Below are positions 1 through 7,973 of a stretch of DNA of 32,390 bases, piece after piece. The DNA is from an uncultured Bacteroidota bacterium (GTDB lineage: Bacteria; Bacteroidota; Bacteroidia; Chitinophagales; S012-47): positions 1-32,390 of the forward strand of contig CAJXXO010000003.1 in assembly GCA_913062655.1 (NCBI GenBank), written 5' to 3'. The notes under the pieces were generated by a model, which was given only the letters and a program-made list of their open reading frames with translations, searched no databases and was not told the DNA's origin. Position 1 is the stretch's first letter, and every line of letters begins with the position of its first letter. The translations under genes were made by a program, and so were the position numbers.

Positions 1-579
1 CTGGTGAAGTTGGCCGATGAAAGTGGGATCAATACAGCCGGCTCAGCCATTGGGCATGACATATCTGCCGTACTGAACGAAGAGAATACCGATAAGATCA
101 CCTTGAATGAATTTTACGAGGCGGCACTGGACGACTACACCCGTGGAGAAGTGCGGTATCCGCTGAATAACATGGAGCCGGGTACCCACAAGGTGCGTGT
201 CAAGGCCTGGGATGTACACAATAATTCCGGTGAAGGATATACTGAGTTTGTGGTGGCGGAATCTGCTGAATTGGCCCTGAGCCATGTGCTCAACTATCCC
301 AATCCCTTTACCACCCACACCGCTTTCTGGTTTGAACACAATCGCCCGGGTGAACCGTTGTTGGTTACCGTACAGATATTCACCGTTTCGGGCAAGGTGG
401 TGAAAACCATTCAGCAGCAGGTAACTACGGAAGGATACCGGGTAGACAATATCCATTGGGATGGTCTGGACGAGTTTGGTGATGAGATTGGTAAGGGGGT
501 ATATGTCTATAAAGTGACGGTAACCGCCCCGGATGGTGAGCAGGCGGAAGAATACGAAAAGCTGGTACTCCTACGCTAG
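1..579 (+). CDS. porU: Type IX secretion sortase PorU, C-terminal fragment
   Basis: The reading frame is open from the first base, so only the last 192 residues are present. PorU is the outer-surface cysteine protease (gingipain fold, C25 family) that cuts the C-terminal domain from T9SS cargo and attaches the cargo to the surface. The catalytic domain is upstream of the window. What remains matches the family's end: a GIGHD-like segment (AIGHDISAVLN), then a beta domain with YPLNNMEPGTH and VKAWDVHNNS, then a T9SS-type C-terminal domain with NYPNPF, VQIFTVSGKVVKTI and GVYVYKV, ending EKLVLLR. PorU is known to carry such a domain without having it removed. The neighbour downstream is porV, the usual PorU partner, which supports the call. 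The gap to porV is 206 bases and holds a probable promoter, so the two need not be strictly co-transcribed. Confidence 0.88.
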   Translation: MVKLADESGINTAGSAIGHDISAVLNEENTDKITLNEFYEAALDDYTRGEVRYPLNNMEPGTHKVRVKAWDVHNNSGEGYTEFVVAESAELALSHVLNYPNPFTTHTAFWFEHNRPGEPLLVTVQIFTVSGKVVKTIQQQVTTEGYRVDNIHWDGLDEFGDEIGKGVYVYKVTVTAPDGEQAEEYEKLVLLR

Positions 580-728
580 GGGTTGAATTATATGAGCTGA
601 ATTCCTACTTTTGCTGGAGCTTGTAAAAAGAATGCCTATACCACACATCTACACGAAATAGGTACACCAATCAGATGACGCAACATTTTGTTCGCCCCTG
701 CGTTCAGGGTGGGAACGACTCGAATACA

Positions 729-759
729 CTTGGTCGTTTCAAATCGGTTGGTATTTTTG
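729..759 (+). promoter_or_regulatory. Probable Bacteroidota-type promoter for the porV operon
   Basis: The -7 element TATTTTTG at 752-759 matches TAnnTTTG exactly. CTTG at 729-732 matches three of four bases of the -33 TTTG, and the spacing is 19 bases. The predicted transcript start lies about 20 bases before the porV ATG at 786. The rest of the 580-785 gap holds only a short CCCTG/CAGGG hairpin at 696-709 with no following T-run, so no clear porU terminator. Confidence 0.45.
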
Positions 760-785
760 TTACATACAAGCACCACACGCACACC

Positions 786-1955
786 ATGAGAAGTTTTTGC
801 ACGCTATTGCTATTGCTCGTCATCGTAGCCCTGGGTATGGGGCCACAACCTGTACAGGCACAGTCTGGTACAACAGGCGATGACATTTTGAATACTGTTA
901 CCACGGCAGTTCCTTTTTTACGTGTTGCCCCTGATGCACGTGCAGGAGGTATGGCAGACGTGGGCATCAGTGTTTCCCCCGATCCAAATGGTTGGTTTCA
1001 CAATCCTGCAAAGATGGCTTTTGCAGAAAGAGACCTGGGTTTCTCCGTTACCTACACACCTTGGTTGCGCCAATTGGTGAATGACATCTACCTGGCTAGC
1101 GTGTATGGATTTAAGCGGATTGACGAGATGCAAGCCGTAGGGGGTAGCTTGCGCTACTTCTCTTTGGGTAATATCACTTTTACCAATCAATCCGGTCAAT
1201 TTATTGGCGACTTCCGACCGAATGAATTTGCCATTGATGCCGGTTATTCCCGAAAGCTATCCGACTACTTTTCCGCAGGTACTATGCTACGGTTTATCTA
1301 TTCCAACCTAGCCACGGGACAGCAAGTGAATGGGGTCGATGTACGTCCTGGTACCTCCGTAGCGGCAGATATTGCTTTTTTCTATCAGAATCCAGATATC
1401 GAATTGGGTGATATGGATGCGACCCTGGCTTGGGGGGTAAATGTCTCCAACCTTGGCGCAAAAATCACCTACACGGCAGATGCACAGAACCGTGACTTTC
1501 TGCCATCCAACCTTGGCGTAGGCGCCTCTCTCAACATGGAGTTGGACCAGTACAACCAATTCCTGATTAGCGTGGATTTCAATAAACTGTTGGCACCTAC
1601 ACCGGATACTACTGCCAATCAGGCCTGGAAGGAACAATCCGTACCCGCTGCAATTTTGGGGTCTTTTAATGATGCCCCGGGTGGATTCTCAGAAGAAATT
1701 CGTGAGATTATATGGCAGATAGGGGCAGAATATTGGTACGACAACCAATTTGCAGTACGAGCCGGCTACTTCTTTGAAGCCGATACCAAGGGCGGCCGGA
1801 ATTTCTTTACGGTAGGCTTAGGGTTGAAGTACAATGTCTTCGGGCTGAACTTTTCCTACCTCATACCTACCACCAATCAGCGCAATCCGCTGGATAATAC
1901 CCTACGATTCAGCTTGAATTTCGACTTTGACGCCCTTACAGGCGGGCAGAAGTAA
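786..1955 (+). CDS. porV: Type IX secretion system outer membrane protein PorV
   Basis: PorV (LptO) is a FadL-like beta-barrel in the outer membrane. It takes cargo from the SprA translocon and carries it to PorU in the attachment complex. The ATG at 786 gives 389 residues with a clean signal peptide, a run of leucines and valines ending VQAQ, followed by the mature start SGTTGDD. An in-frame ATG at 675 would add 37 residues that look untranslated and would place the promoter element inside the gene, so I reject it. Family features visible are VPFLRVAPDARAGGMADVG near the mature N-terminus, NGWFHNPAKMAF, GGSLRYFSLGNITFT, and a C-terminal pattern of alternating aromatic strands (YNVFGLNFSYLIPT, NTLRFSLNFDF) typical of barrel proteins. 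It follows porU and precedes ispF by 5 bases, so it is the first gene of a four-gene operon. Confidence 0.93.
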   Translation: MRSFCTLLLLLVIVALGMGPQPVQAQSGTTGDDILNTVTTAVPFLRVAPDARAGGMADVGISVSPDPNGWFHNPAKMAFAERDLGFSVTYTPWLRQLVNDIYLASVYGFKRIDEMQAVGGSLRYFSLGNITFTNQSGQFIGDFRPNEFAIDAGYSRKLSDYFSAGTMLRFIYSNLATGQQVNGVDVRPGTSVAADIAFFYQNPDIELGDMDATLAWGVNVSNLGAKITYTADAQNRDFLPSNLGVGASLNMELDQYNQFLISVDFNKLLAPTPDTTANQAWKEQSVPAAILGSFNDAPGGFSEEIREIIWQIGAEYWYDNQFAVRAGYFFEADTKGGRNFFTVGLGLKYNVFGLNFSYLIPTTNQRNPLDNTLRFSLNFDFDALTGGQK

Positions 1956-1960
1956 AGCCC

Positions 1961-2443
1961 ATGAAAAAGATTCGTGTAGGCTTCGGGTATGATGTCCATA
2001 AGCTCGAGGAGGGGTATCCCTTCTATCTGGGGGGCATTGAGTTGGAAGCGGCTAAAGGTGCGGTGGGGCATTCGGATGCGGATGTGCTCATCCATGCTAT
2101 TTGTGATGCTTTGCTAGGTGCGGCCAACTTGCGGGATATTGGCTACCAGTTTCCCGATACCGATCCGCAATACAAAGGAATCGACTCGAAAAAATTATTG
2201 AAAGAGGTAGTACAGCTATTGTATGCCAAAGGCTACAAGGTGGGCAATATTGATGCTACTGTTGCCTTGGAAGCTCCAAAAGTCAATCCACATATTGCCA
2301 CCATGCAAAAGGTGCTGGCGCCTATCCTGCAAGTGGATGAAGACGATGTGTCGCTTAAGGCGACTACCAGTGAAAAGTTGGGCTTTGTGGGCCGCTCAGA
2401 GGGGGTAGCAGCCTATGCAGTAGCTCTGATTCAGGAACTATGA
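1961..2443 (+). CDS. ispF: 2-C-methyl-D-erythritol 2,4-cyclodiphosphate synthase
   Basis: IspF makes the cyclic diphosphate intermediate of the MEP isoprenoid pathway in the cytoplasm, as a trimer with zinc in each active site. The 160-residue length is standard. The N-terminal GFGYDVHKL holds the zinc ligands Asp11 and His13, and HAICDAL supplies His45; these correspond to Asp8, His10 and His42 of the E. coli enzyme. HSDADVL (37-43), the DIGYQFPDTDP loop (59-69) and KATTSEKLGFVGR (133-145) are family signatures. It starts 5 bases after porV and its TGA directly abuts the GTG of the next gene, so translation of the two is probably coupled. Nothing is missing; the gene looks fully functional. 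Undecaprenyl phosphate for peptidoglycan and surface glycans depends on this pathway. Confidence 0.97.
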   Translation: MKKIRVGFGYDVHKLEEGYPFYLGGIELEAAKGAVGHSDADVLIHAICDALLGAANLRDIGYQFPDTDPQYKGIDSKKLLKEVVQLLYAKGYKVGNIDATVALEAPKVNPHIATMQKVLAPILQVDEDDVSLKATTSEKLGFVGRSEGVAAYAVALIQEL

Positions 2444-2797
2444 GTGAAGGAGCGTGTGAAGTGGGTTGCCCTGGGTCTTGACCTGGCTGTTGAAGCGGCA
2501 CAGGGCAAAGAGATGGTGGCTGCGACCATAGGTGGCAAAAAGCTTGTACTAGCCCAACACAAAGGACAATGGCATGCCTTTCAAAAAAGCTGCCCACATG
2601 CCGGGGGCGATCTCTACACTGGCTGGATCAACGATGAAGGTTGTGTGGTTTGTCCGTTACATCGATACACATTCGACATTCGTTCCGGTAAAAACACCAG
2701 TGGAGAGGGATTTCATTTAGCTACCTATCCGGTGAAGGAGGAGCGGGGGCTCTGGTGGATCGGCTTTCCCAAGCGCAGGTGGTTCAAGTGGTTCTAA
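2444..2797 (+). CDS. Small Rieske-type [2Fe-2S] ferredoxin
   Basis: A 117-residue soluble protein that is essentially one Rieske domain. The cluster-binding motifs are C50-P-H52 in SCPHAGGDL and C70-P-L-H73 in VCPLHRY, giving the two cysteines and two histidines that hold a 2Fe-2S centre. There is no signal peptide or membrane segment, so it is not the bc1/b6f subunit. It resembles the stand-alone ferredoxins of dioxygenases and the nitrite reductase small subunit, but no oxygenase or reductase is nearby. The start is GTG at 2444, immediately after the ispF stop. An ATG at 2440 overlapping that stop is out of frame and closes after 13 codons. The C-terminus is basic and aromatic (KRRWFKWF). 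It ends 16 bases before murF/alr. Its redox partner cannot be told from the sequence. Confidence 0.85.
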   Translation: MKERVKWVALGLDLAVEAAQGKEMVAATIGGKKLVLAQHKGQWHAFQKSCPHAGGDLYTGWINDEGCVVCPLHRYTFDIRSGKNTSGEGFHLATYPVKEERGLWWIGFPKRRWFKWF

Positions 2798-2813
2798 TTC
2801 GCTAATTTCCGAT

Positions 2814-5276
2814 ATGGCGCATACCTTGGGAGCGTTAGCGGAGGTGTTGGACTGTTCCATAGATGAGCAGTGGAAAGCCGCACCTATTGCCCATCTGGCA
2901 TTTGACTCCAGACGTTTGCTTTATCCCCGGCAAACCCTTTTTGTCGCCCTTACTTCTGGTCAGAATGATGGCCATCGCTACATCTCGCAAGCCTATCAGG
3001 CGGGGGTGCGTGTTTTTCTTGTGCAGAAAGAAGCAGCACTGCCTTTGCTGGAGCATGTCTGCTGGCTGCCCGTACCTGACACACTGCGGGCCATGCAGGC
3101 GTTGGCAACGTATCACCGGGAATTGTTTACCTACCCTGTAGTAGGTATTACTGGCAGTAATGGTAAGACGATTATAAAAGAGTGGTTGCATCAGTTACTC
3201 CAGGAAGACTTCTCTGTGGTGCGAACCCCGAAAAGTTATAACTCCCAAATTGGTGTGCCACTTTCAGTTTGGGGAATGGCCGGTCATCACAACCTCGGCC
3301 TCTTCGAGGCGGGCATATCCCAACCCGATGAGATGATACATCTGGCCCGGATCATCCAACCTACCTTAGGCATTTTTTCCACCATAGGCCCTGCACACGA
3401 TGAGGGCTTCAGTAGTCGGGCGGAAAAAATCCGGGAGAAGTTGATTCTTTTCCACGAGGCGGAAGCCTTAGTCTACTGCCTGGACCATACCGCTATTGCT
3501 GAAGCCGTGGACGAGCAGTTGCCGCCTAAGGTAAGACGATTAACCTGGGGGCGATCGGCCTCTGCTGCGCTGCGGATGCTGTCTTCAATAGAGCAGGATA
3601 ACCACACCTCGATTACACTGACGTGGCAGGGTGAGGAGCAGGTGGTGCATATACCCTTTACCGATGCAGCGAGCTGCGAAAATGCGTTGCATTGTATCCG
3701 GTTACTGTTGCACCTGGGATACACTTGGGCGCGAATTGAGGAACGATTGCAAGAGCTGCACCACATCCCCATGCGTTTGGAGCTCAAACAGGCCCAGCAG
3801 AATAGTCTACTGATTTACGACTGCTACAACTCCGATATTAAGTCGCTGGAGATAGCGCTTGATTTTCTGGAGCGCCACCACTCGGGTCGGCAGCGGGTGG
3901 TGATACTGTCCGATATCCAGCAGAGTGGACAACCAGCGGATGAGTTGTACCGGCAACTGGCAGAGCAGCTCCGACATCGTGAGGTAGACCGCCTCATAGG
4001 AGTAGGACCGGCTTTGACGATGCATGGTGAACCATTACCCGTAAAAGAGAAACAATTCTTTCCTGATACAACCGCTTTGCTCAAGGCTTTACCGGAGTTG
4101 GCTCTACATGACTGCGCCATACTTCTGAAAGGGGCCAGAGCTTTTGCTTTCGAAAGGGTAGGGGAGCGTCTGGAACAACACTTACATGCCACTGTATTTG
4201 AGATTAACCTGAATGCCCTGGCGCACAACCTGAAAGTGTATCAGCGACAAATACCGGAAGGAGTAAAGACCATGGCAATGGTGAAAGCCTTCAGCTATGG
4301 GGCTGGAAGCTATGAAATTGCAAGTGTACTGGCTTACCACCAGGTAGACTACCTGGCTGTCGCCTATCCGGAGGAAGGTGTGGCCTTGCGCAAGGCGCAG
4401 GTCACCCTACCGATTATGGTGATCAACCCCGATAGGAGCAACCTGTCTCAACTATGGGCTTACAACCTGGAGCCCGAGGTGTATAGCCTATCCTTACTTG
4501 AGGCCATCCTTGCCGAAAGCCAGGGTCAACCCACACGAATTCACCTGATGCTGGATACAGGCATGCATCGACTGGGCCTGGTAGCGGAGGATATACCAAA
4601 GGTGATAGAAGGATTACAGCGCCACCCAGAGGTCGAAGTTGCCACCCTGTTATCTCATTTGGTGGGTAGTGACGATCCCAGGCACGATGCTTTCACTCAC
4701 CGGCAGGCACAGCTTTTTACGGCCTGGTCCGATCAGATTATGAATGGCCTACCTAACCGGCCCTTGCGTCACCTGCTCAACAGTGGTGGGATCGTTCGAT
4801 TTCCGCAGTACACGTTTGATATGGTGCGCTTGGGATTGGGATTGTACGGCCTGGATACCACAGAGGGTGTACAAGACCAGCTCGAGCCTATTGGGCGATT
4901 AAAAACCGTTGTATCACAGGTGAAGCATATTCCCGCTGGGGACACCATAGGGTACGATCGGGCCACGAAAGTCAAACGGGATGCGGTGCTGGCTACGGTG
5001 GCTATCGGTTATGCAGACGGTTATCGCAGGGCCTTCAGCCAGGGGAAAGGCTATATGCTGGTCCATGGGCAACCGGCACCGGTGCTTGGTAATGTGTGCA
5101 TGGACCTTACCATGTTGGATATCACTGACATCCCCAATGTGAAGGAGGGGGATGAAGTGATCGTATTTGGTCCGGAGCTACCGGTACAGACCTTGGCTCG
5201 CCAGGCGCAGACTATTCCCTATGAGATTATTTCCAGTATTGATCAGCGGGTGAAGCGGGTCTATGTAGAGGAGTAG
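2814..5276 (+). CDS. murF-alr: Bifunctional MurF (UDP-MurNAc-tripeptide:D-Ala-D-Ala ligase) / alanine racemase
   Basis: An 820-residue fusion. Residues 1 to about 455 are MurF, which adds D-Ala-D-Ala to UDP-MurNAc-tripeptide. The ATP loop is GITGSNGKT (111-119), and SYNSQIGVPL (141-150), AGISQPDEM and YDCYNSDIKS (335-344) follow as in the family. Residues about 460-820 are a fold-type III PLP alanine racemase. The PLP lysine is K491 in AMVKAFSYGAG, a variant of the usual AVVKADAYGHG, and the second catalytic base is Y714 in TIGYDRA. LGLGLYG, AIGYADGY and NVCMDLTMLDI are further racemase motifs. Such fusions are common in Bacteroidota and couple D-alanine supply to its use in the cytoplasm. 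It is the last gene of the porV operon, 16 bases after the Rieske gene. Its TAG stop lies one base from the end of the convergent lipoprotein gene. Confidence 0.95.
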   Translation: MAHTLGALAEVLDCSIDEQWKAAPIAHLAFDSRRLLYPRQTLFVALTSGQNDGHRYISQAYQAGVRVFLVQKEAALPLLEHVCWLPVPDTLRAMQALATYHRELFTYPVVGITGSNGKTIIKEWLHQLLQEDFSVVRTPKSYNSQIGVPLSVWGMAGHHNLGLFEAGISQPDEMIHLARIIQPTLGIFSTIGPAHDEGFSSRAEKIREKLILFHEAEALVYCLDHTAIAEAVDEQLPPKVRRLTWGRSASAALRMLSSIEQDNHTSITLTWQGEEQVVHIPFTDAASCENALHCIRLLLHLGYTWARIEERLQELHHIPMRLELKQAQQNSLLIYDCYNSDIKSLEIALDFLERHHSGRQRVVILSDIQQSGQPADELYRQLAEQLRHREVDRLIGVGPALTMHGEPLPVKEKQFFPDTTALLKALPELALHDCAILLKGARAFAFERVGERLEQHLHATVFEINLNALAHNLKVYQRQIPEGVKTMAMVKAFSYGAGSYEIASVLAYHQVDYLAVAYPEEGVALRKAQVTLPIMVINPDRSNLSQLWAYNLEPEVYSLSLLEAILAESQGQPTRIHLMLDTGMHRLGLVAEDIPKVIEGLQRHPEVEVATLLSHLVGSDDPRHDAFTHRQAQLFTAWSDQIMNGLPNRPLRHLLNSGGIVRFPQYTFDMVRLGLGLYGLDTTEGVQDQLEPIGRLKTVVSQVKHIPAGDTIGYDRATKVKRDAVLATVAIGYADGYRRAFSQGKGYMLVHGQPAPVLGNVCMDLTMLDITDIPNVKEGDEVIVFGPELPVQTLARQAQTIPYEIISSIDQRVKRVYVEE

Positions 5277-5277
5277 C

Positions 5278-5721
5278 TTATTGTGCACGAAAGAAATGGA
5301 GTTGAAACTCCCCTTTCAGGCCATCTTCGCCTTCACTACTTAGGTAGAGTTCATCTTCGTTTAAGGTCACCACTAACCAGCGGTCAACGCGGTCGAAGAT
5401 ATTGTAGCGGATAATACCCCAGCCCCATTTTTCAAAGAATAGCTTTTCGATTACTACGTAGTGATTGTTGATCTGCTTTTGCACGCGGTATTCCGCGCTC
5501 GTAAATACGGTACCATCCTCATCCTGCATATCCACCGGTGCACCATTGCGCGTGATGGAAAGGGCGCCCCCTTCAAACGTGAATTGGGTTATGTTGCCCG
5601 GTTCAGCCGGTTGCAATGTCCATGTACCTTCGATTTCACCTTCTACGTCTTGCCAGATGGCGGTGTGACAGCCGGATAGCAAAACGGTGAACAGGGCAAA
5701 AAGGGCAATTATCGCTCTCAT
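5278..5721 (-). CDS. Small lipoprotein with a lipocalin-like GxW motif, function unknown
   Basis: A 147-residue protein whose N-terminus is a textbook lipoprotein signal: a short charged start, a hydrophobic run, and the lipobox LLSGC with lipidation at Cys18. The mature part is all-beta in character and contains EGTWTLQP, like the G-x-W turn at the first strand of lipocalin-like folds, followed by regularly spaced short strands (TQFTFEGGALSITRNG, YVVIEKLFFEKWGWG, WLVVTLNEDELYLSS). I do not recognise the family with certainty; small Bacteroidota lipocalin-like lipoproteins look like this. It lies 10 bases downstream of the DUF4286 gene, so it is probably the last gene of the TPR - DUF4286 - lipoprotein operon. 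It converges on murF/alr with one base between the two stop codons, so each transcript must terminate within or beyond the other gene. Confidence 0.75.
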   Translation of the reverse strand: MRAIIALFALFTVLLSGCHTAIWQDVEGEIEGTWTLQPAEPGNITQFTFEGGALSITRNGAPVDMQDEDGTVFTSAEYRVQKQINNHYVVIEKLFFEKWGWGIIRYNIFDRVDRWLVVTLNEDELYLSSEGEDGLKGEFQLHFFRAQ

Positions 5722-5731
5722 AGGGTATCTG

Positions 5732-6034
5732 TTAAACGGCCCGCATCAATGTGCGAAAGGCCACGAATTTATCCTTATATCTTGCAGTATGCTCCTCTTG
5801 CAGGGCGGGAGCACGCTCTTTTTGATACTGCATGTAATTTTCAAAACTGTCGCAAAAATACTGAATGGCATACGTAATACCATCTGCTTCATTCAGCTCC
5901 ATTAAGCGATACATCTTGTGATCAAAAAAATACCCGGTCTCCATCACTGCAGGGATGTGCTTGTCTTTCATCCATGCCATCCAATCGTCATGTATCTCGG
6001 GTTCTATTTTAATGGTTACGTTATAAACGATCAT
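5732..6034 (-). CDS. DUF4286 family protein
   Basis: A 100-residue cytoplasmic protein matching the DUF4286 family of Bacteroidota. It has the N-terminal strand MIVYNVTIKIEPEIHDDW, then KDKHIPAVMETGYF, ITYAIQYFCDS and a helical end rich in charged residues. The pattern of alternating strands and helices suggests a small ferredoxin-like dimeric alpha-beta barrel, but that is an inference. The ATG at 6034 is preferred over a TTG at 6043, because the family begins at MIVYNV and the TTG directly abuts the upstream stop codon. It follows the TPR gene by 9 bases and precedes the lipoprotein by 10, so the three probably form an operon. Its biochemical role is unknown; no catalytic motif is evident. 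Confidence 0.82.
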   Translation of the reverse strand: MIVYNVTIKIEPEIHDDWMAWMKDKHIPAVMETGYFFDHKMYRLMELNEADGITYAIQYFCDSFENYMQYQKERAPALQEEHTARYKDKFVAFRTLMRAV

Positions 6035-6043
6035 GAGTTGCAA

Positions 6044-7858
6044 TTAATTGAGCTTATCGCCCCGCAAGGCCCGAAATCGCTCACGTGCCTCAATGACAAA
6101 TACACTGTCTTTGTAGTCTAAAATGATGGTCTGGTAGTATTCCATCGCCTTCTCTTTGTCTTCAAAGACCTCCTCGTGCAGTTGGGCTAAAAGGAAATAA
6201 GCGTCATCGAGTAGCAGTTTGTCATTGTATTGATCGGTGACTTGGTTGAGGTATTCCAGTGCTTTTTCATAATCCTGCCGTTTGATCATCACTTCTGCTT
6301 TCAGGAAGTAAATGTCGTCCAGCAGCAAGTGGCCCGGGTAGGTGGTAATAATGCTGTCGAGGGTCTCCAATGCTGCATCCATCTTGTTTTGAAGCATCAG
6401 CAGGTCGGCACGGGCAAATTGCAGCATCGGGGCCATCGTAGTATCGAGGCCCATGTTGCTGGTGATGAACACCGATAAGTCCAGGGCATCATTGGCGATC
6501 AGCTCGGACGTGGAGCCCTTTAGCACATCGAGCTGTGTCTGTGCCCATTCAAAGTCACCCCGATAGTAAGCCAGCTTGGCATTTTTAAAGCGGGCCAACT
6601 CTCCAAGCGGCTCGTCTTTCAGCGCTTTATCTACCTGGCTGTAGAGTAGGGTCGCTTCCCAAATTTCACCATCAATCAGGTAATAGTCGCCCAGGTCGAG
6701 TTTGCATTCGGCCATGAAATTGGTGCTCAAACCACTGGTTTCATAGACCAGGTCTTCCATAATGGTAATAGCCGTATCCAGATGTTGCAGGTAATAGGCT
6801 TCCAGCTCTGCTAATTCTTTGAGGGTATAGGCAGATTTGACCTTGTTGTTGCCAAATTCATCTAAAAAGTCCAGGTATCCCTTTTTCAGATCGATTAAGT
6901 CTTGTTGCTCGTAGGTGTAAGCGCTCGTAATGCGTTCCTTCTTTACTTCCAACAATCGTTCTTTGGCAAAAAAGTAAAAGTTGGCATCAGGTCCTTTATC
7001 CACCAAATATCCCAGTGCCTCGATGGCTGCGTCATACTCCTCCTCTTCCAGGGCTGCCTTGGCCAGGTTGTAGATGCGCATGCCATTTTCGTCCAATCTT
7101 CGATCTAGTGCTTTGGCCTGAACGAAAGCGGCTGAAAAATCTTTTCGCTGCATGAAAAGCCAAATTAGCATTTCATTGTAGTGCGTATCGTTAGGATTCT
7201 TTTGAATGCGCTCATACAGGAACCGCTGCATCTCTCTGTATACCGCATCCTCTTCCACGTAGTCTTGCAATATGTTCTGTACGTTGGACCGTTGTTGGGG
7301 GTTGACATCGATATAATCCAGGTAATTCACCACCATTTGCGTGGCATTGCCTGTCATGCGATACAGGTTGGCCAATTCGTAGTAAAAGGAATACTCCTCT
7401 ACCAGCTCTTGTCCCTTTTTGTAGGCTTTTACGGCATAGTCGTACTCCCGCAGGTTGTTAAAGGCGTTAGCCACACGAATGACACCGGTGCGGGTGGGCT
7501 GCATCATCTCTATGGCGGCCGTATACTGCTCGTAAGCATCTTCTACGTCTCCCTGCTGTAAATACACGTAGCCGAGGTCTATCACATAGGTGGGGTTGTC
7601 ATCCGCCTTTCGGCTGGCTTTTTTAACCACCTTTTCCAGCGTCTTGTAGTCCTCCAGTTTGATCAGGCTGTTGTAGTAATAGCGATAATAGTATTCCGCC
7701 TTAGGATTCTCTTCATACAGCTTTTCAAAAAGGGTGGCGGCTTTATCATACGCACCGTTTCGATAGTATTGAATGGCCAGGTTATGATCGCTGGAGGGCT
7801 GGGCCCACAGGGTGAGCGTGGCCATAGCCAGCACAAACGTCAGTATCCATCTCGACAT
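6044..7858 (-). CDS. Exported tetratricopeptide-repeat protein
   Basis: A 604-residue protein with a signal peptide (MSRWILTFVLAMATLTLWA, cut before Q) and no lipobox, so it is likely periplasmic or peripherally bound. The rest is almost entirely helical TPR-like repeats. Examples are AIQYYRNGAYDKAATLFEKL, DLGYVYLQQGDVEDAYEQY, DLGDYYLIDGEIWEATLLY and LLDDAYFLLAQLHEEVFEDK. The later repeats resemble the YbgF/BamD-like type, with recurrent TYPG or LDYKDS ends (DSIITTYPGHLLLDDIYF). Such proteins act as scaffolds for protein complexes; the partner cannot be read from the sequence. The ATG at 7858 is chosen over a TTG at 7867 because it leaves a normal signal peptide. It leads a probable operon with DUF4286 and a small lipoprotein, with a candidate promoter just upstream. 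Confidence 0.85.
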   Translation of the reverse strand: MSRWILTFVLAMATLTLWAQPSSDHNLAIQYYRNGAYDKAATLFEKLYEENPKAEYYYRYYYNSLIKLEDYKTLEKVVKKASRKADDNPTYVIDLGYVYLQQGDVEDAYEQYTAAIEMMQPTRTGVIRVANAFNNLREYDYAVKAYKKGQELVEEYSFYYELANLYRMTGNATQMVVNYLDYIDVNPQQRSNVQNILQDYVEEDAVYREMQRFLYERIQKNPNDTHYNEMLIWLFMQRKDFSAAFVQAKALDRRLDENGMRIYNLAKAALEEEEYDAAIEALGYLVDKGPDANFYFFAKERLLEVKKERITSAYTYEQQDLIDLKKGYLDFLDEFGNNKVKSAYTLKELAELEAYYLQHLDTAITIMEDLVYETSGLSTNFMAECKLDLGDYYLIDGEIWEATLLYSQVDKALKDEPLGELARFKNAKLAYYRGDFEWAQTQLDVLKGSTSELIANDALDLSVFITSNMGLDTTMAPMLQFARADLLMLQNKMDAALETLDSIITTYPGHLLLDDIYFLKAEVMIKRQDYEKALEYLNQVTDQYNDKLLLDDAYFLLAQLHEEVFEDKEKAMEYYQTIILDYKDSVFVIEARERFRALRGDKLN

Positions 7859-7863
7859 AGCTT

Positions 7864-7893
7864 CCAAGTTACGTAACAGGGATTAAACGCAAA
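7864..7893 (-). promoter_or_regulatory. Candidate promoter for the TPR - DUF4286 - lipoprotein operon
   Basis: On the minus strand TTTG (7893-7890) is followed after 18 bases by TAACTTGG (7871-7864), which matches seven of eight positions of TAnnTTTG. The element ends only 5 bases before the ATG at 7858, so if it is used the mRNA would be nearly leaderless. This makes the call uncertain. Confidence 0.3.
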
Positions 7894-7921
7894 TGGGGTA
7901 AAATCATTTCCGGGATAACAT

Positions 7922-7953
7922 AAAAAAAGCCGCATTGGTTAGCAATGCGGCTT
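7922..7953 (-). terminator. Intrinsic terminator of the gcvH - vanZ-like - tonB transcript
   Basis: On the minus strand a perfect 10-base-pair stem, AAGCCGCATT (7953-7944) with AATGCGGCTT (7936-7927), encloses a 7-base loop. It continues into an uninterrupted T-run (7928-7922). It lies 21 bases after the tonB stop codon at 7974. This is the clearest terminator in the window and marks the end of the long minus-strand cluster. Confidence 0.9.
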
Positions 7954-7973
7954 GTTCTATCTATTGCATTGAG

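Noticed and set aside
675..785. Longer porV start at 675
   Set aside because: It would bury the signal peptide behind 37 residues and place the TATTTTTG promoter element inside the gene.
2440..2481. ATG overlapping the ispF stop as a start for the Rieske gene
   Set aside because: The frame closes after 13 codons and is not that of the Rieske domain; the GTG at 2444 is the start in the right frame.
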